Shown here: positions 41,128 through 49,762 of the stretch, piece after piece
Numbering within the stretch: the stretch's first letter is position 1
How the letters are laid out: the number at the start of each line of letters is the position of its first letter
Source: UMGS1781 sp045650705
GTDB lineage: Bacteria > Bacillota > Clostridia > TANB77 > CAG-508
Direction of reading: 5' to 3'
Length of the DNA: 64,000 nucleotides
NCBI GenBank assembly: GCA_045650705.1
Contig: JAZRRK010000037.1
Location: 15,592 to 79,591 of the forward strand
The notes under the pieces: model-generated
Told to the model about the DNA's origin: nothing
Seen by the model: the letters and a program-made list of their open reading frames with translations, nothing else
Databases searched by the model: none
Translations under genes and position numbers: made by a program

Positions 41128-42382
41128 AAGCACCTCCTGCCACATAACCAGTTGACCATGCAATCTGTAAATTGAATCCTCCTGTAAATGCATCTAAATC
41201 TATAATTTCTCCTGCAAAATGTAATCCTTTTACTATTTTTGACTCCATAGTTTTAGGATTTATTTCTTTTATGTTTATCCCTCCAGATGTTATTATTGCT
41301 TCTTCTATACTTCTAAATCCATTTAAAGTAAGCTCAAAATTTTTAAGAATTTTTACTATTTTTTTTCTTTCTTCTTTTGTTATTTCATTTATTTTCTTCT
41401 CTGGATTTATTCCTGTAATTTCTATTAGTGGTTCTATCATTTTTCTTGGCAATAATTTTTCCAAACTATTTTTAAATTGTTTATTCTTTAGCTCTTCAAA
41501 ATCTCTTAATATTCTGTTATCTAATTTTTCTTCATCTAATGCAGGTTTTAGGTCTATATATATTTTTATTTTGTTTTCTTTTAACAGATTTTCTATGCTT
41601 TTATATCTAATTAATATTGCAGAACTACTTAAGATGATAGGACCTGACAATCCGTAGTGAGTAAATAACATCTCTCCAAAATCTTCATATATAATTTTGT
41701 TCTCATTTTTGATTTTTATGGCTACATTTTTTAATGATAATCCTTGCATTTGTCTGCATAATTCTAGTGAAGTTTCATTACAAGTTAATGGAACTAATGA
41801 TGGTTTTATATTTGTTATTGTATGTCCTAACATTTGTGCTATTTTATATCCATCTCCTGTTGAACCTGTAACAGGGTAACTTTTTCCTCCTGTTGCTAAA
41901 ATTACTTTATCTGCTAATATCTTTTCTATTTTACTATTATATTCTCCTTCTATTCCTGTTGTAACTCCAGCTTCCGTAAGGATTTTTGTTACTTTAAAAT
42001 TTGTTTTAACTTGAACATTAAGTTGCTTTAATTTTCGTGTAAATGCATTTAATACATCTTGTGCTTTATCTGAGACAGGAAAAATTCTTCCTCCTCTTTC
42101 AACCTTTGTTGTAACTCCTTGTTCTTTTAAAAAATTTATTATATCTTGATTATTATATTCATTAAATGCGCTATATAAAAATTTAGAATTTTGTGGAATA
42201 TTTTGCATGAATTCTTCCATATCAGCTGAATTAGTAATATTACATCTTCCTTTACCTGTTATTAGCAGTTTTTTCCCTAATGATTCCATTTTTTCTAATA
42301 TGGTTACATTATTTCCTTGTTCAGCTGAAGTAATTGCAGACATTAATCCTGCTGGTCCACCACCGATTACTAGAACTTTCAT
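41114..42382 (-). CDS. BaiN/HI0933-family FAD-dependent oxidoreductase
   Basis: The start is the ATG at 42382, 6 bp after GGAGGAG. The 422-residue flavoprotein has the Rossmann FAD motif KVLVIGGGPAGLMSAI and the family signature ITGKGRCNITNS. Further features are LATGGKSYPVTGSTGDGY, and near the C-terminus TSGGINIKEI and LHFAGEIIDLDAFTGGFNLQ. The HI0933/YhiN family is widespread, and a member (BaiN) has been linked to bile-acid reduction in gut Clostridia, but most have unknown substrates. It is coupled to the YigZ gene. Confidence 0.92.
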   Translation of the reverse strand: MKVLVIGGGPAGLMSAITSAEQGNNVTILEKMESLGKKLLITGKGRCNITNSADMEEFMQNIPQNSKFLYSAFNEYNNQDIINFLKEQGVTTKVERGGRIFPVSDKAQDVLNAFTRKLKQLNVQVKTNFKVTKILTEAGVTTGIEGEYNSKIEKILADKVILATGGKSYPVTGSTGDGYKIAQMLGHTITNIKPSLVPLTCNETSLELCRQMQGLSLKNVAIKIKNENKIIYEDFGEMLFTHYGLSGPIILSSSAILIRYKSIENLLKENKIKIYIDLKPALDEEKLDNRILRDFEELKNKQFKNSLEKLLPRKMIEPLIEITGINPEKKINEITKEERKKIVKILKNFELTLNGFRSIEEAIITSGGINIKEINPKTMESKIVKGLHFAGEIIDLDAFTGGFNLQIAWSTGYVAGGAYANI

Positions 42383-42399
42383 ATTTTCTCCTCCAATTT

Positions 42400-42450
42400 T
42401 AAGAACCCCCAATCAGCTTCGCTGACAGCCCCCTTATTAAAGGGGCTTTT
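42400..42450. repeat. Interspersed palindromic repeat, copy A
   Basis: AAGAACCCCCAATCAGCTTC followed by GCTGACAGCCCCCTTATTAA and AGGGGCTTT reappears as its reverse complement, with small changes, at 51641-51690. It is followed by CGACCAATGGTCGCCCCTAC, a form that also appears near 59720. REP-like, no coding potential. Confidence 0.6.
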
Positions 42451-42510
42451 TGGCTTGTCCTCATTCGGACGACCAATGGTCGCCCCTACATTTTTTTATT
42501 TGATTTACAA

Positions 42511-42632
42511 ACTAGCCCAACGCAGGGGCTTATATATTTAGAAAAAATCGAGGACCCCCGAAAAACCTCGAAGGCGTAACCATCGTGAGCTCGATTTTAA
42601 ATAAATATATAACCCCGACAAGATTGGGCGGA
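42511..42632. repeat. Long imperfect palindrome
   Basis: AGCCCAACGCAGGGGCTTAT ... pairs with ... ATATAACCCCGACAAGATTG GGC. The central arms AAATCGAG and CTCGATTT extend the stem. The 42383-42646 gap holds only this and the repeat at 42400-42450. Confidence 0.6.
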
Positions 42633-42646
42633 TTTTATACTATTCA

Positions 42647-43897
42647 TTATTCACTAACAATCTGTGAAATTGCTTTAAGAACTCCCATCTTACCATACTC
42701 ATAAGTCAATCCTCCTTGAAGAAAAGCCGTATATGGTGGTCTTATTGGTGCATCACATGATAATTCTATTGATGAGCCTTGTACGAATGCTCCTGCGGCC
42801 ATTATTACTTTATCCGTATATCCTGGCATGTCCCATGGCTCTGGTATTGAATTTGAATCTACTGGTGAGCCCATTTGTATTCCTTGGCAGAATTTTATTA
42901 GTTTTTCAGCATCTTCAAAATTTATAAGCTGAACTATATCTGTTCTTTTTTCATTATATTTTGGTGATACTTCATAACCTAATTTTTCTAACATTCTGCT
43001 TGCAAATATGGCAGTTTTTAAAGAATTTGCCACTACTTGTGGTGCTAGAAATAAACCTTGTAGTATCTGCTTATTTGCCCCTAATGTCGGTCCTACTTCT
43101 TTCCCTTGTCCTGGAACAGTTAGTCTCTCTGCTGCTAATTCAACTAGGTCTTTTTTTCCTGCTATATATGCACCATTTGGAGCTATTCCTCCTCCTAAAT
43201 TCTTTATTAATGATCCTACTATTAAGTCTGCTCCCAGTGATGTTGGTTCTATTGTATCTGTAAATTCTCCATAACAGTTATCTATCATAATAACTGCTTC
43301 TTTATTTACTTTTCTTATTTCTTCTATCACTTTTTTTATACTTTCTAATGATAAACTCTTTCTTAAACTATATCCTCTTGAACGTTGCATGCATATTAGT
43401 TTTACATTTCCTTGCTTTACTCTTTCTACTATTTTAGGTGTATCAAATTCATCACCTATTAAATCTATTTGTTCATATTTCACCCCATAGCTTTTTAATG
43501 AGCTTTTATTTTCTACTATTCCTATCACTTCATCTAAAGTATCATATGGCTTTCCATTTATGCTAAGCATTGTATCTCCTGGTCTTAGCATTGAGAATAA
43601 AGCAACTGTTAATGCATGTGTTCCAGATATAAATTGATTTCTAACTACCGCATCTTCTGCTCCTAGTACCTCTGCAAATATTTGCTCTATGGTATCTCTT
43701 CCTATATCTCCATAACCATATCCTGTTGTGCTTCCAAAATGCATATCTGATAATTTATACTTTTGTAATGCTATTAATACTTTTAAACTATTTTCTTCTT
43801 TTATTTTATCTACTTTTTCAAATTCTGTTTTTATTTCCTTTTCTACTTGTTCAGATAACTCTATTATTTCATTGCTTATTCCGAATTTTTTGTACAT
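42647..43897 (-). CDS. Methionine gamma-lyase/aluminium-resistance family PLP enzyme
   Basis: The 416-residue PLP-dependent protein is of the Met_gamma_lyase (formerly aluminum resistance) family. It has FGSTTGYGYGDIGRDTIEQI, QFISGTHALTVALFSMLRPGD, the PLP-Asp region MIDNCYGEF, and the Schiff-base Lys in LIVGSLIKNLGGGIAP. Members probably cleave sulfur amino acids, but substrates are poorly established. It starts at 43897 after an AAGGAGAG ribosome binding site. The gene is flanked by palindromic repeats and seems monocistronic. Confidence 0.88.
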   Translation of the reverse strand: MYKKFGISNEIIELSEQVEKEIKTEFEKVDKIKEENSLKVLIALQKYKLSDMHFGSTTGYGYGDIGRDTIEQIFAEVLGAEDAVVRNQFISGTHALTVALFSMLRPGDTMLSINGKPYDTLDEVIGIVENKSSLKSYGVKYEQIDLIGDEFDTPKIVERVKQGNVKLICMQRSRGYSLRKSLSLESIKKVIEEIRKVNKEAVIMIDNCYGEFTDTIEPTSLGADLIVGSLIKNLGGGIAPNGAYIAGKKDLVELAAERLTVPGQGKEVGPTLGANKQILQGLFLAPQVVANSLKTAIFASRMLEKLGYEVSPKYNEKRTDIVQLINFEDAEKLIKFCQGIQMGSPVDSNSIPEPWDMPGYTDKVIMAAGAFVQGSSIELSCDAPIRPPYTAFLQGGLTYEYGKMGVLKAISQIVSE

Positions 43898-43917
43898 AGC
43901 TTTCTCTCCTTATATAA

Positions 43918-44021
43918 GAAAAGACAAGGGGACGTTCCTTTTGTCTATAGGATTACAGAGTTTTTGACATTAAATAAAGCCTCAAACCCTATAGACAAAA
44001 GGAACGTCCCCTTGTCTTTTC
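43918..44021. repeat. REP-like palindrome with 34 bp perfect arms
   Basis: The arms (43918-43951 and 43988-44021) contain AAAAGACAAGGGGACGTTCC and its exact complement. The GGGGACGTTCC/GGAACGTCCCC motif is common in Bacillota REP-type repeats linked to REP-associated tyrosine transposases. No transposase is present here. Confidence 0.8.
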
Positions 44022-44068
44022 CCTTGCTTTTATTTTAAACTAGGGCAGGTTTAAACCTGCCCCTAATT

Positions 44069-45394
44069 TTATTCATCATCTTCTTCATCATCTTTGTTTT
44101 CTAGTTCTTCTACTTGATTTTTGCATGCTTTTACCCAAAGAATTCTTTTTTCTTCATATTCTTCTATTTTATAAGTTACTAATTTTGTTTCAATTTCTGG
44201 TTTTTCATCATCTTCAGGTATTCTACCTAATAGTTCTATTAGATAGCCAGATAATGTATCATAATCGCCTTCTGGAATATCTACTTCTAATATTTTTCTT
44301 AAGTCATATATACTTACACTTCCATCTATCATAAAAGTATTATCATCAATTTTTTCATACTCTTTTTCTACATCATCATATTCATCGAAGATATTACCAA
44401 CAATTTCTTCTATCATGTCTTCCATTGTTATTATTCCTGCTGTTCCACCATATTCGTCTACTACAATAGCTAGTTGTTGTTTATTCTTTTGCATTTCTTT
44501 AAATAACTCGTTTATTGGCTTTCCTTCTGATACAAAATATGCATCTCTCATTATTTTCTTTATTTTTACTTCTTTTTTAGAGTATACTTGTGCTAATAAG
44601 TCTTTTATAAATAATACTCCAACTATATTATCAATGTTTTCTTCATATACTGGAATTCTGCTATATTTATATTCTTTTAAATCTGATAAAATATCTTCTA
44701 TTTTAGATGTTACATCTATTGCATATACTTCTGTTCTATGTATCATTGCTTCTGATACAGTTTTATCATTAAATTCGAATACGTTATTTATTAATTCTCT
44801 TTCTTCTTCTTCAATTGAGCCTTTTTCTTCTCCAACATCAACCATCATTCTTATTTCTTCTTCTGTAACTGTTTCTTCATCTTGTGGTCCTATTCCTAAT
44901 AATTTACATATTGCATTTGTTGAAAAATTCAAGAAATTAACAATTGGAGATGTTGCGATGTGTATAATTCTAATTACTCCTACTGCTCCAAAAGCTATTT
45001 TTTCTGGGTTTTTCATTCCTATTCTTTTAGGTACCAATTCCCCAAATACAATTGTGAAGTATGAAAGAATCATTGTTATTATAACTATTGATATAGTTTC
45101 CCATGTCTCTATTCCTAACGTAATTATGCTATTTAGATTTGGTGCTAATTCGCTTGCAAATGCATCTGCTGCAAATGCACTTGATAAAAATCCTGCAAGT
45201 GTAATTCCTACTTGTATTGTTGATAAAAATTTGCTTGGTTCTTTAAGCATTTTTTTAATTTTCTTTGCCTTTTTATTTCCATCTTTTGCTTGTCTGTCTA
45301 TTTTTGCATCATTTAAAGATATAAATGCTATTTCTGATGCGGCGAAAAAAGCATTTATTAAAATAAGTACTACTAGTACTAACAGTGAAATCAT
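44069..45394 (-). CDS. CNNM/CorC-type (HlyC family) transporter with CBS domains
   Basis: The 441-residue protein has an N-terminal CNNM membrane domain (about residues 1-190, four helices, FAASEIAFISLNDAKIDRQA), two CBS domains (about residues 205-330, VSEAMIHRTEVYAID and IVGVLFIKDLL, then VVDEYGGTAGIITMEDMIEE) and a C-terminal CorC_HlyC domain (about residues 345-425), then an acidic tail. Family members are linked to Mg2+ or Co2+ efflux/homeostasis. The start follows AAGGAG. It has no operon partner. Confidence 0.93.
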   Translation of the reverse strand: MISLLVLVVLILINAFFAASEIAFISLNDAKIDRQAKDGNKKAKKIKKMLKEPSKFLSTIQVGITLAGFLSSAFAADAFASELAPNLNSIITLGIETWETISIVIITMILSYFTIVFGELVPKRIGMKNPEKIAFGAVGVIRIIHIATSPIVNFLNFSTNAICKLLGIGPQDEETVTEEEIRMMVDVGEEKGSIEEEERELINNVFEFNDKTVSEAMIHRTEVYAIDVTSKIEDILSDLKEYKYSRIPVYEENIDNIVGVLFIKDLLAQVYSKKEVKIKKIMRDAYFVSEGKPINELFKEMQKNKQQLAIVVDEYGGTAGIITMEDMIEEIVGNIFDEYDDVEKEYEKIDDNTFMIDGSVSIYDLRKILEVDIPEGDYDTLSGYLIELLGRIPEDDEKPEIETKLVTYKIEEYEEKRILWVKACKNQVEELENKDDEEDDE

Positions 45395-45536
45395 TCTCTT
45401 GTTTCACTTACTCCTTTCTCTTGTTACTAAGATTATTCCTAATTTTATACAATTATTTAATATTATATAATGAATTACAGAAATTGTCAACGGGTTAAAA
45501 AATCAGTTGCTTCAAAAATAAATTTTTTATATAAAA

Positions 45537-45563
45537 TGGGTAGCTCGACTCAGCTACCCATTT
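45537..45563 (-). terminator. Terminator-like hairpin after the coiled-coil gene
   Basis: The stem ATGGGTAGCT / AGCTACCCAT is followed on the minus strand by TTTTATAT, about 45 bp after the stop at 45609. Confidence 0.65.
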
Positions 45564-45608
45564 ACCATAATTATATTTTTCTGTTAACATATATTTGCCG
45601 AATATTTT

Positions 45609-46721
45609 TTACCTTTCATTCTTTCCCTCTTCAACCTTACTCTTAAAAGTTTCATTATATATTTCTTGAACAACTTCATTTTTCATTATATTGTCATCTA
45701 GCTTAATTTCATCTTTAAAAGATTTTTGTACTGTAGTAGTAGTTGTTGTTGTTGGCACTGGTAAGGCTGGTTGTTTTTTAAATAAGCTCTTAAATGTTTC
45801 CCATCTACTAGGATCTCCTGCGCCTCTTTTTGTAAATAAACTTTTAAATGCTTCCCATTTTGATTGAGTTTGAGTAAGATTTGTATTATTTATATTATTT
45901 ATATTATTTGTATTATATAATGAGTCTTTCGCATAAGTATAATCATGTATTTTATTTTCACTTCTTCTAACTAATCTTTCACAATTATTTATACTTTTAT
46001 CTAAAGCAGATCTAGTAGTCAAATTATCTATTGCCTCATTATATTTTGGATTATTAAATAATTTTTTCAAATTATTTCTTTCTACTTGTCTTTCTCCAAC
46101 TAATGTTTTATGCTCTCCTTCTAACTTTGCTTTATCTGAGTCTAGTTTAGCTTTATCTGTAGCATAGTTTGAATCTGCTGGATCTAACTTCGATAACTTT
46201 GCATCAATATCTTTAATTTCACTTTCTTTTTTATTGATTTCAAAAGATTTATTTTCAATTGTATTAACAATCACAGTAGCTTGGGGATGTTTTCCTATCA
46301 TATTCTTTAATTGTTCTAAATTTGCTTTCTTTTCTTCTTGCTCTTTCTTTTGAGTTTCAAATTTTTTAATTTGTCTTTCTGTTTTTATATCTATAGCTCT
46401 ACTACATTGTTCTTTAACTTCTGGCATTGCTTTTACATATTCTATCACATTATCAATATCTTCTTTATTTCTTTCTAGTAAATTTTTTACCATTTCAATT
46501 CTAAACTTTATATCGTTTAATTCTGTTATTGCATTATTTAGATCTGTTTGATATCTCTTCTTTTCTGAATTTGTTTTTGCTGTTTTTAGGTTGTTTTCTG
46601 CTGTTTCTTTATTCTTTTCTGCTACTTCTAAATCTTTTTCTTCTTTTTCTAGATTTGTTTTATATTTTGTTGTTGCATTTTTAAGTCTTAGATATTCATT
46701 ATTTAAATCCTCTAAATTCAT
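45609..46721 (-). CDS. Unrecognised soluble coiled-coil protein with a C-terminal duplicated motif
   Basis: The 370-residue, highly charged protein is almost wholly coiled coil to about residue 265. A linker with runs of Asn (NNINNINNTN) follows, then a short duplication, SKWEAFKSLFTKRGAGDPS and SRWETFKSLFKKQPAL, and a Thr-rich stretch (seven Thr in a row). There is no signal peptide or membrane helix. The start is the ATG at 46721, 4-5 bp after GAGGAGG, one base after the stop of a 47-residue gene, so the two are coupled. The tandem amphipathic WE(A/T)FKSLF motifs may be docking peptides. No family is recognised. Confidence 0.75.
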   Translation of the reverse strand: MNLEDLNNEYLRLKNATTKYKTNLEKEEKDLEVAEKNKETAENNLKTAKTNSEKKRYQTDLNNAITELNDIKFRIEMVKNLLERNKEDIDNVIEYVKAMPEVKEQCSRAIDIKTERQIKKFETQKKEQEEKKANLEQLKNMIGKHPQATVIVNTIENKSFEINKKESEIKDIDAKLSKLDPADSNYATDKAKLDSDKAKLEGEHKTLVGERQVERNNLKKLFNNPKYNEAIDNLTTRSALDKSINNCERLVRRSENKIHDYTYAKDSLYNTNNINNINNTNLTQTQSKWEAFKSLFTKRGAGDPSRWETFKSLFKKQPALPVPTTTTTTTVQKSFKDEIKLDDNIMKNEVVQEIYNETFKSKVEEGKNER

Positions 46722-46722
46722 A

Positions 46723-46866
46723 TTATTCCTCCTCTACTTTCTTTATTTCCATTTCGCATCTTTCTATTAAGTCGTCTGCTTTTTCAATCAATTCCTCTGA
46801 TTCATATTTTAAATCTAAAATCTTATTAAATACTTCTAATGTTTCTCTTTTTTCTTTTTCGTCCAT
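46723..46866 (-). CDS. Small acidic helical protein upstream of the coiled-coil gene
   Basis: The 47-residue frame (starts MDEKEKRETLEVFNKILDLK) is preceded by AGGAGGTATAATT, an ideal ribosome binding site. It is strongly charged and helical. Its last codons contain the ribosome binding site of the next gene, which starts one base after its stop. The two are probably co-translated and may interact as coiled-coil partners. The family is unknown. Confidence 0.7.
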   Translation of the reverse strand: MDEKEKRETLEVFNKILDLKYESEELIEKADDLIERCEMEIKKVEEE

Positions 46867-46946
46867 AATTATACCTCCTATTTATAGATATACCTATTTA
46901 ATATTTTAGCATATATTCTCATTTTTTGCAAACTTTTGTCATAAAT

Positions 46947-47642
46947 TTATTCAAAAAGATTGAATCCCATATGTTTTTGTAATTCTACATCTATTGTTTT
47001 TCTTACATACAAGTTATTAGCACTACAATATTTCTTTATTGCCTCTTCTGTTGCTGAACCGAATTTTCCATTTGGAGTACCAGTAAAAAGTCCTAATTTT
47101 TTTAACCTTTTCTGTATTTCCAATACATCTGAACCATACATTCCTGATTTTAAAATTCTAAAACCCTTACCAAATGCTCCATAGGGTCCATCTATTATAG
47201 TTACTTTTGTTCCTATTGGTATGATTTTATATAGTTCGGCTACCTCACTATTTTCCATTCTTATGCAACCATGTGAACTTGCCCAACCGAGTGACCCTTG
47301 CTCTAAAGTTCCATGTATACCAAATTGTCCCCATGGTACATTTAATCCCATCCAACTTCCTCCAAACCCTTCTCCCCATTTAGCTTTGGATATTATTGTC
47401 CATGTTCCTATTGGGGATGGGGTTGACCACTTTCCTCCTGAGCATTTATATGTTTTTATTAATTCATTGTCTTGAAATAAATATAGTTTGGATTCTTCAA
47501 CATCTACAAGTATTTTATATTCTGAATTTCTAGAACTTGTTTGTATTGATATGTTCTCCTGTGGTTTATGCATACTTAAAATTATTCCAAACATTAATAA
47601 TATTCCTATTATAATTATTTTATTCTTTTTAAAAATTATCAT
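46947..47642 (-). CDS. L,D-transpeptidase with C-terminal peptidoglycan-binding domain
   Basis: The 231-residue protein has an N-terminal membrane helix (about residues 7-24) and a YkuD catalytic domain (about residues 43-155). The active-site pattern HGTLEQGSLGWASSHGCIRM includes the catalytic Cys, His and Arg. The C-terminal domain is PG_binding_1 (about residues 165-225, MYGSDVLEIQKRLKKLGLFTG). It makes 3-3 cross-links or attaches proteins to peptidoglycan on the outer face. The order YkuD then PG-binding is less common than the reverse but is known. It has no operon partner. Confidence 0.95.
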   Translation of the reverse strand: MIIFKKNKIIIIGILLMFGIILSMHKPQENISIQTSSRNSEYKILVDVEESKLYLFQDNELIKTYKCSGGKWSTPSPIGTWTIISKAKWGEGFGGSWMGLNVPWGQFGIHGTLEQGSLGWASSHGCIRMENSEVAELYKIIPIGTKVTIIDGPYGAFGKGFRILKSGMYGSDVLEIQKRLKKLGLFTGTPNGKFGSATEEAIKKYCSANNLYVRKTIDVELQKHMGFNLFE

Positions 47643-47696
47643 AATAGTAATTTTATTCGTATTTGTTTTATTTAAGAACTCATATCTTATTTATAT

Positions 47697-47875
47697 ACTC
47701 ACTCTCGCGATTAAATAATATAAATTGAAAACGAGGTCGACCCTTGAGTAGCCGGAGGCGTGCAATTATAATTACAATAATAGTTCTCGTAATAGTCAAT
47801 TAGAAGAAGAACGTTAATAAACCGCGGATGGAGACCGCAAGTTAAAATTTATATTATTTAATCGCGAGAGTGAGT
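47697..47875. repeat. Inverted-arm repeat, copy 3 (opposite orientation)
   Basis: The perfect 30 bp arms (47697-47726 and 47846-47875) contain ACTCACTCTCGCGATTAAAT and its complement, unrelated to the arms of copies 1, 2 and 4. The core is the reverse complement of the common core (GAGGTCGACCCTTGAGTAGC, GGAGGCGTGCAATTA, then CCGCGGATGGAGACCGCAAG). Confidence 0.85.
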
Positions 47876-47885
47876 TTTTAGCAAA

Positions 47886-47912
47886 AAATACGTCCCATTG
47901 GGACGCATTTTA
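47886..47912 (-). terminator. Terminator of the hydrogenase operon
   Basis: The stem ATGCGTCCC / GGGACGTAT is followed on the minus strand by TTTTTTGC. It lies directly after the hydA stop at 47913. Confidence 0.75.
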
Positions 47913-49661
47913 TTAGTCTACATATTTTTCTCTTTTCTTATATGTTGTGTGTAATAATTCATGTGCTTTGTGACTTCCTGGTTTTTCTAGATATTCTTTA
48001 TATAGTTTTTTGATTGCTGGGTTTTCATGTGATTTTCTTATAGTGCTCTTTTCATCTATTGTATAAAGTGCCTCTGCTCTCTTTGCTCTTACATCTATAT
48101 CATTTCTTATTTTTGAGCTTACTATTGGTTGACCACCACCCATTACGCATCCTCCTGGACATGCCATTATTTCTACAAATTGATAGTCTGCTTTTCCTGC
48201 TTTTATTTCTTCTAATATGCTTTGAGCATTTGCTAATCCATGTGCTACTGCAACTTTCACTTCTGTCTCTCCTATTTTTACAGTAGATTTCTTTACACCT
48301 TTTTTACCTCTAACTTCTTCAAAGTCTAGTTTTGCTAATTCTTTTCCTGTTATTGTTTCGTATGCAGTTCTTAATGCTGCTTCCATTACTCCACCTGTTG
48401 TTCCAAATATTGCTCCTGCTCCTGTTGCCTCTCCCATTGGATCATCGAATTCTGAATCCTCTAATGTTTTAAAGTCTATATTTGCTTGTTTTATCATTCT
48501 TGCAAGCTCACGTGTTGTTATAACACTATCTACATTTTCTAATTCATCGTTTTTCATTTCTTCTCTTGTTTTTTCAAATTTCTTAGCTACACATGGCATT
48601 ACTGATACTACATACATTTTTTTAGGGTCTATTCCTTCTTTTTCTGCATAGTATGATTTTAATATTGCTCCAAACATTTGGTGTGGTGATTTACAGCTAG
48701 ATAAATGTTCTATTTGGTCTGGATAATTCATTTCAATATATCTTATCCATCCTGGGCTACATGATGTTATCATTGGTAATATTCCACCATTTTGTAATCT
48801 TTCTATTAATTCATTTGCTTCTTCCATTATTGTTAAATCTGCTGCTGTGTTTGTATCAAATATTTTATCAAACCCTATTCTCTTTAATGCTGTTACCATT
48901 TTACCTGTTACTGATGTTCCTATTGGATATCCAAATTCTTCACCTAATGCTGCTCTTACTGCTGGTGCTGTTTGAACAACAACATAAGTATCTTTATCTC
49001 TTATTTTTCTCCATACAGTTTGGGTTTCGTCTTTTTCTTTTAAAGCACCTACTGGACATGCATTTATACATTGTCCACAAAATGTACAGTTTACATTATT
49101 TAAACTTTCATCATTTTCTGCAGCAATTCTTGACTCAAATCCACGTCCAGCAACATCTATTGCTGATACTTTTTGTATATTCTTACATGCTGCTACACAT
49201 CTTTTACACATTATACATTTACTATTATCTCTGACAATTGATGGTGATAGTTCATCTATTGTTGGTTCCACTTTTTGGCCTTCATATTCTATATTTGTTA
49301 CTCCAAATTTTTCAGATAGTGTCTGTAATTCACAGTTTCCGTTTCTTACACAAGTTAAACAATCTCTGTTATGTGTTGATAATATTAAATCTAACATTAT
49401 TCTTCTTGAATCATTTAGCTCTGGTGTGTCTGTTTTTACATTCATTCCATCTTCAGCTTGGGTTATGCATGATGGAACAAATCCCCTTCTTCCTTCTATC
49501 TCTACTATACACATTCTGCAGTCTCCTGCAGCATTTATTTCTTTCAAGAAACATAGTGTTGGAATATTTATATTTGCTTTTCTTGCTGCTTGTAATACGG
49601 TAGTTCCTCTCTCTACTTCTACCTCTTTACCGTCTATTGTTAGTTTTATTAATTCTGCCAT
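47913..49661 (-). CDS. hydA: [FeFe]-hydrogenase catalytic subunit (HydA/HndD type)
   Basis: The 582-residue enzyme has an N-terminal 2Fe-2S domain (cysteines in PTLCFLKEINAAGDCRMC), the His-Cys3 4Fe-4S site (HNRDCLTCVRNGNC) and two ferredoxin-type clusters (CIMCKRCVAAC, CTFCGQCINACPVG). The H-cluster signatures L1 TSCSPGW, L2 MPCVAKKFE and L3 EIMACPGGCVMGGGQP are present. A small-subunit-like C-terminus ends the chain. It reduces protons or oxidises H2. With the NuoF-like and NuoE-like genes upstream it forms a trimeric enzyme of the NAD(P)/ferredoxin electron-bifurcating class. All cluster ligands are visible. Confidence 0.96.
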   Translation of the reverse strand: MAELIKLTIDGKEVEVERGTTVLQAARKANINIPTLCFLKEINAAGDCRMCIVEIEGRRGFVPSCITQAEDGMNVKTDTPELNDSRRIMLDLILSTHNRDCLTCVRNGNCELQTLSEKFGVTNIEYEGQKVEPTIDELSPSIVRDNSKCIMCKRCVAACKNIQKVSAIDVAGRGFESRIAAENDESLNNVNCTFCGQCINACPVGALKEKDETQTVWRKIRDKDTYVVVQTAPAVRAALGEEFGYPIGTSVTGKMVTALKRIGFDKIFDTNTAADLTIMEEANELIERLQNGGILPMITSCSPGWIRYIEMNYPDQIEHLSSCKSPHQMFGAILKSYYAEKEGIDPKKMYVVSVMPCVAKKFEKTREEMKNDELENVDSVITTRELARMIKQANIDFKTLEDSEFDDPMGEATGAGAIFGTTGGVMEAALRTAYETITGKELAKLDFEEVRGKKGVKKSTVKIGETEVKVAVAHGLANAQSILEEIKAGKADYQFVEIMACPGGCVMGGGQPIVSSKIRNDIDVRAKRAEALYTIDEKSTIRKSHENPAIKKLYKEYLEKPGSHKAHELLHTTYKKREKYVD

Positions 49662-49762
49662 TTTATTATTTCACTCCTCTTATTAATTATTTTATTGAGT
49701 CGAAGCAAAAGTGGTATATGCTCAGGAAAGATGCAAGATGCCGCTTTTCATTCGACTAGGCA

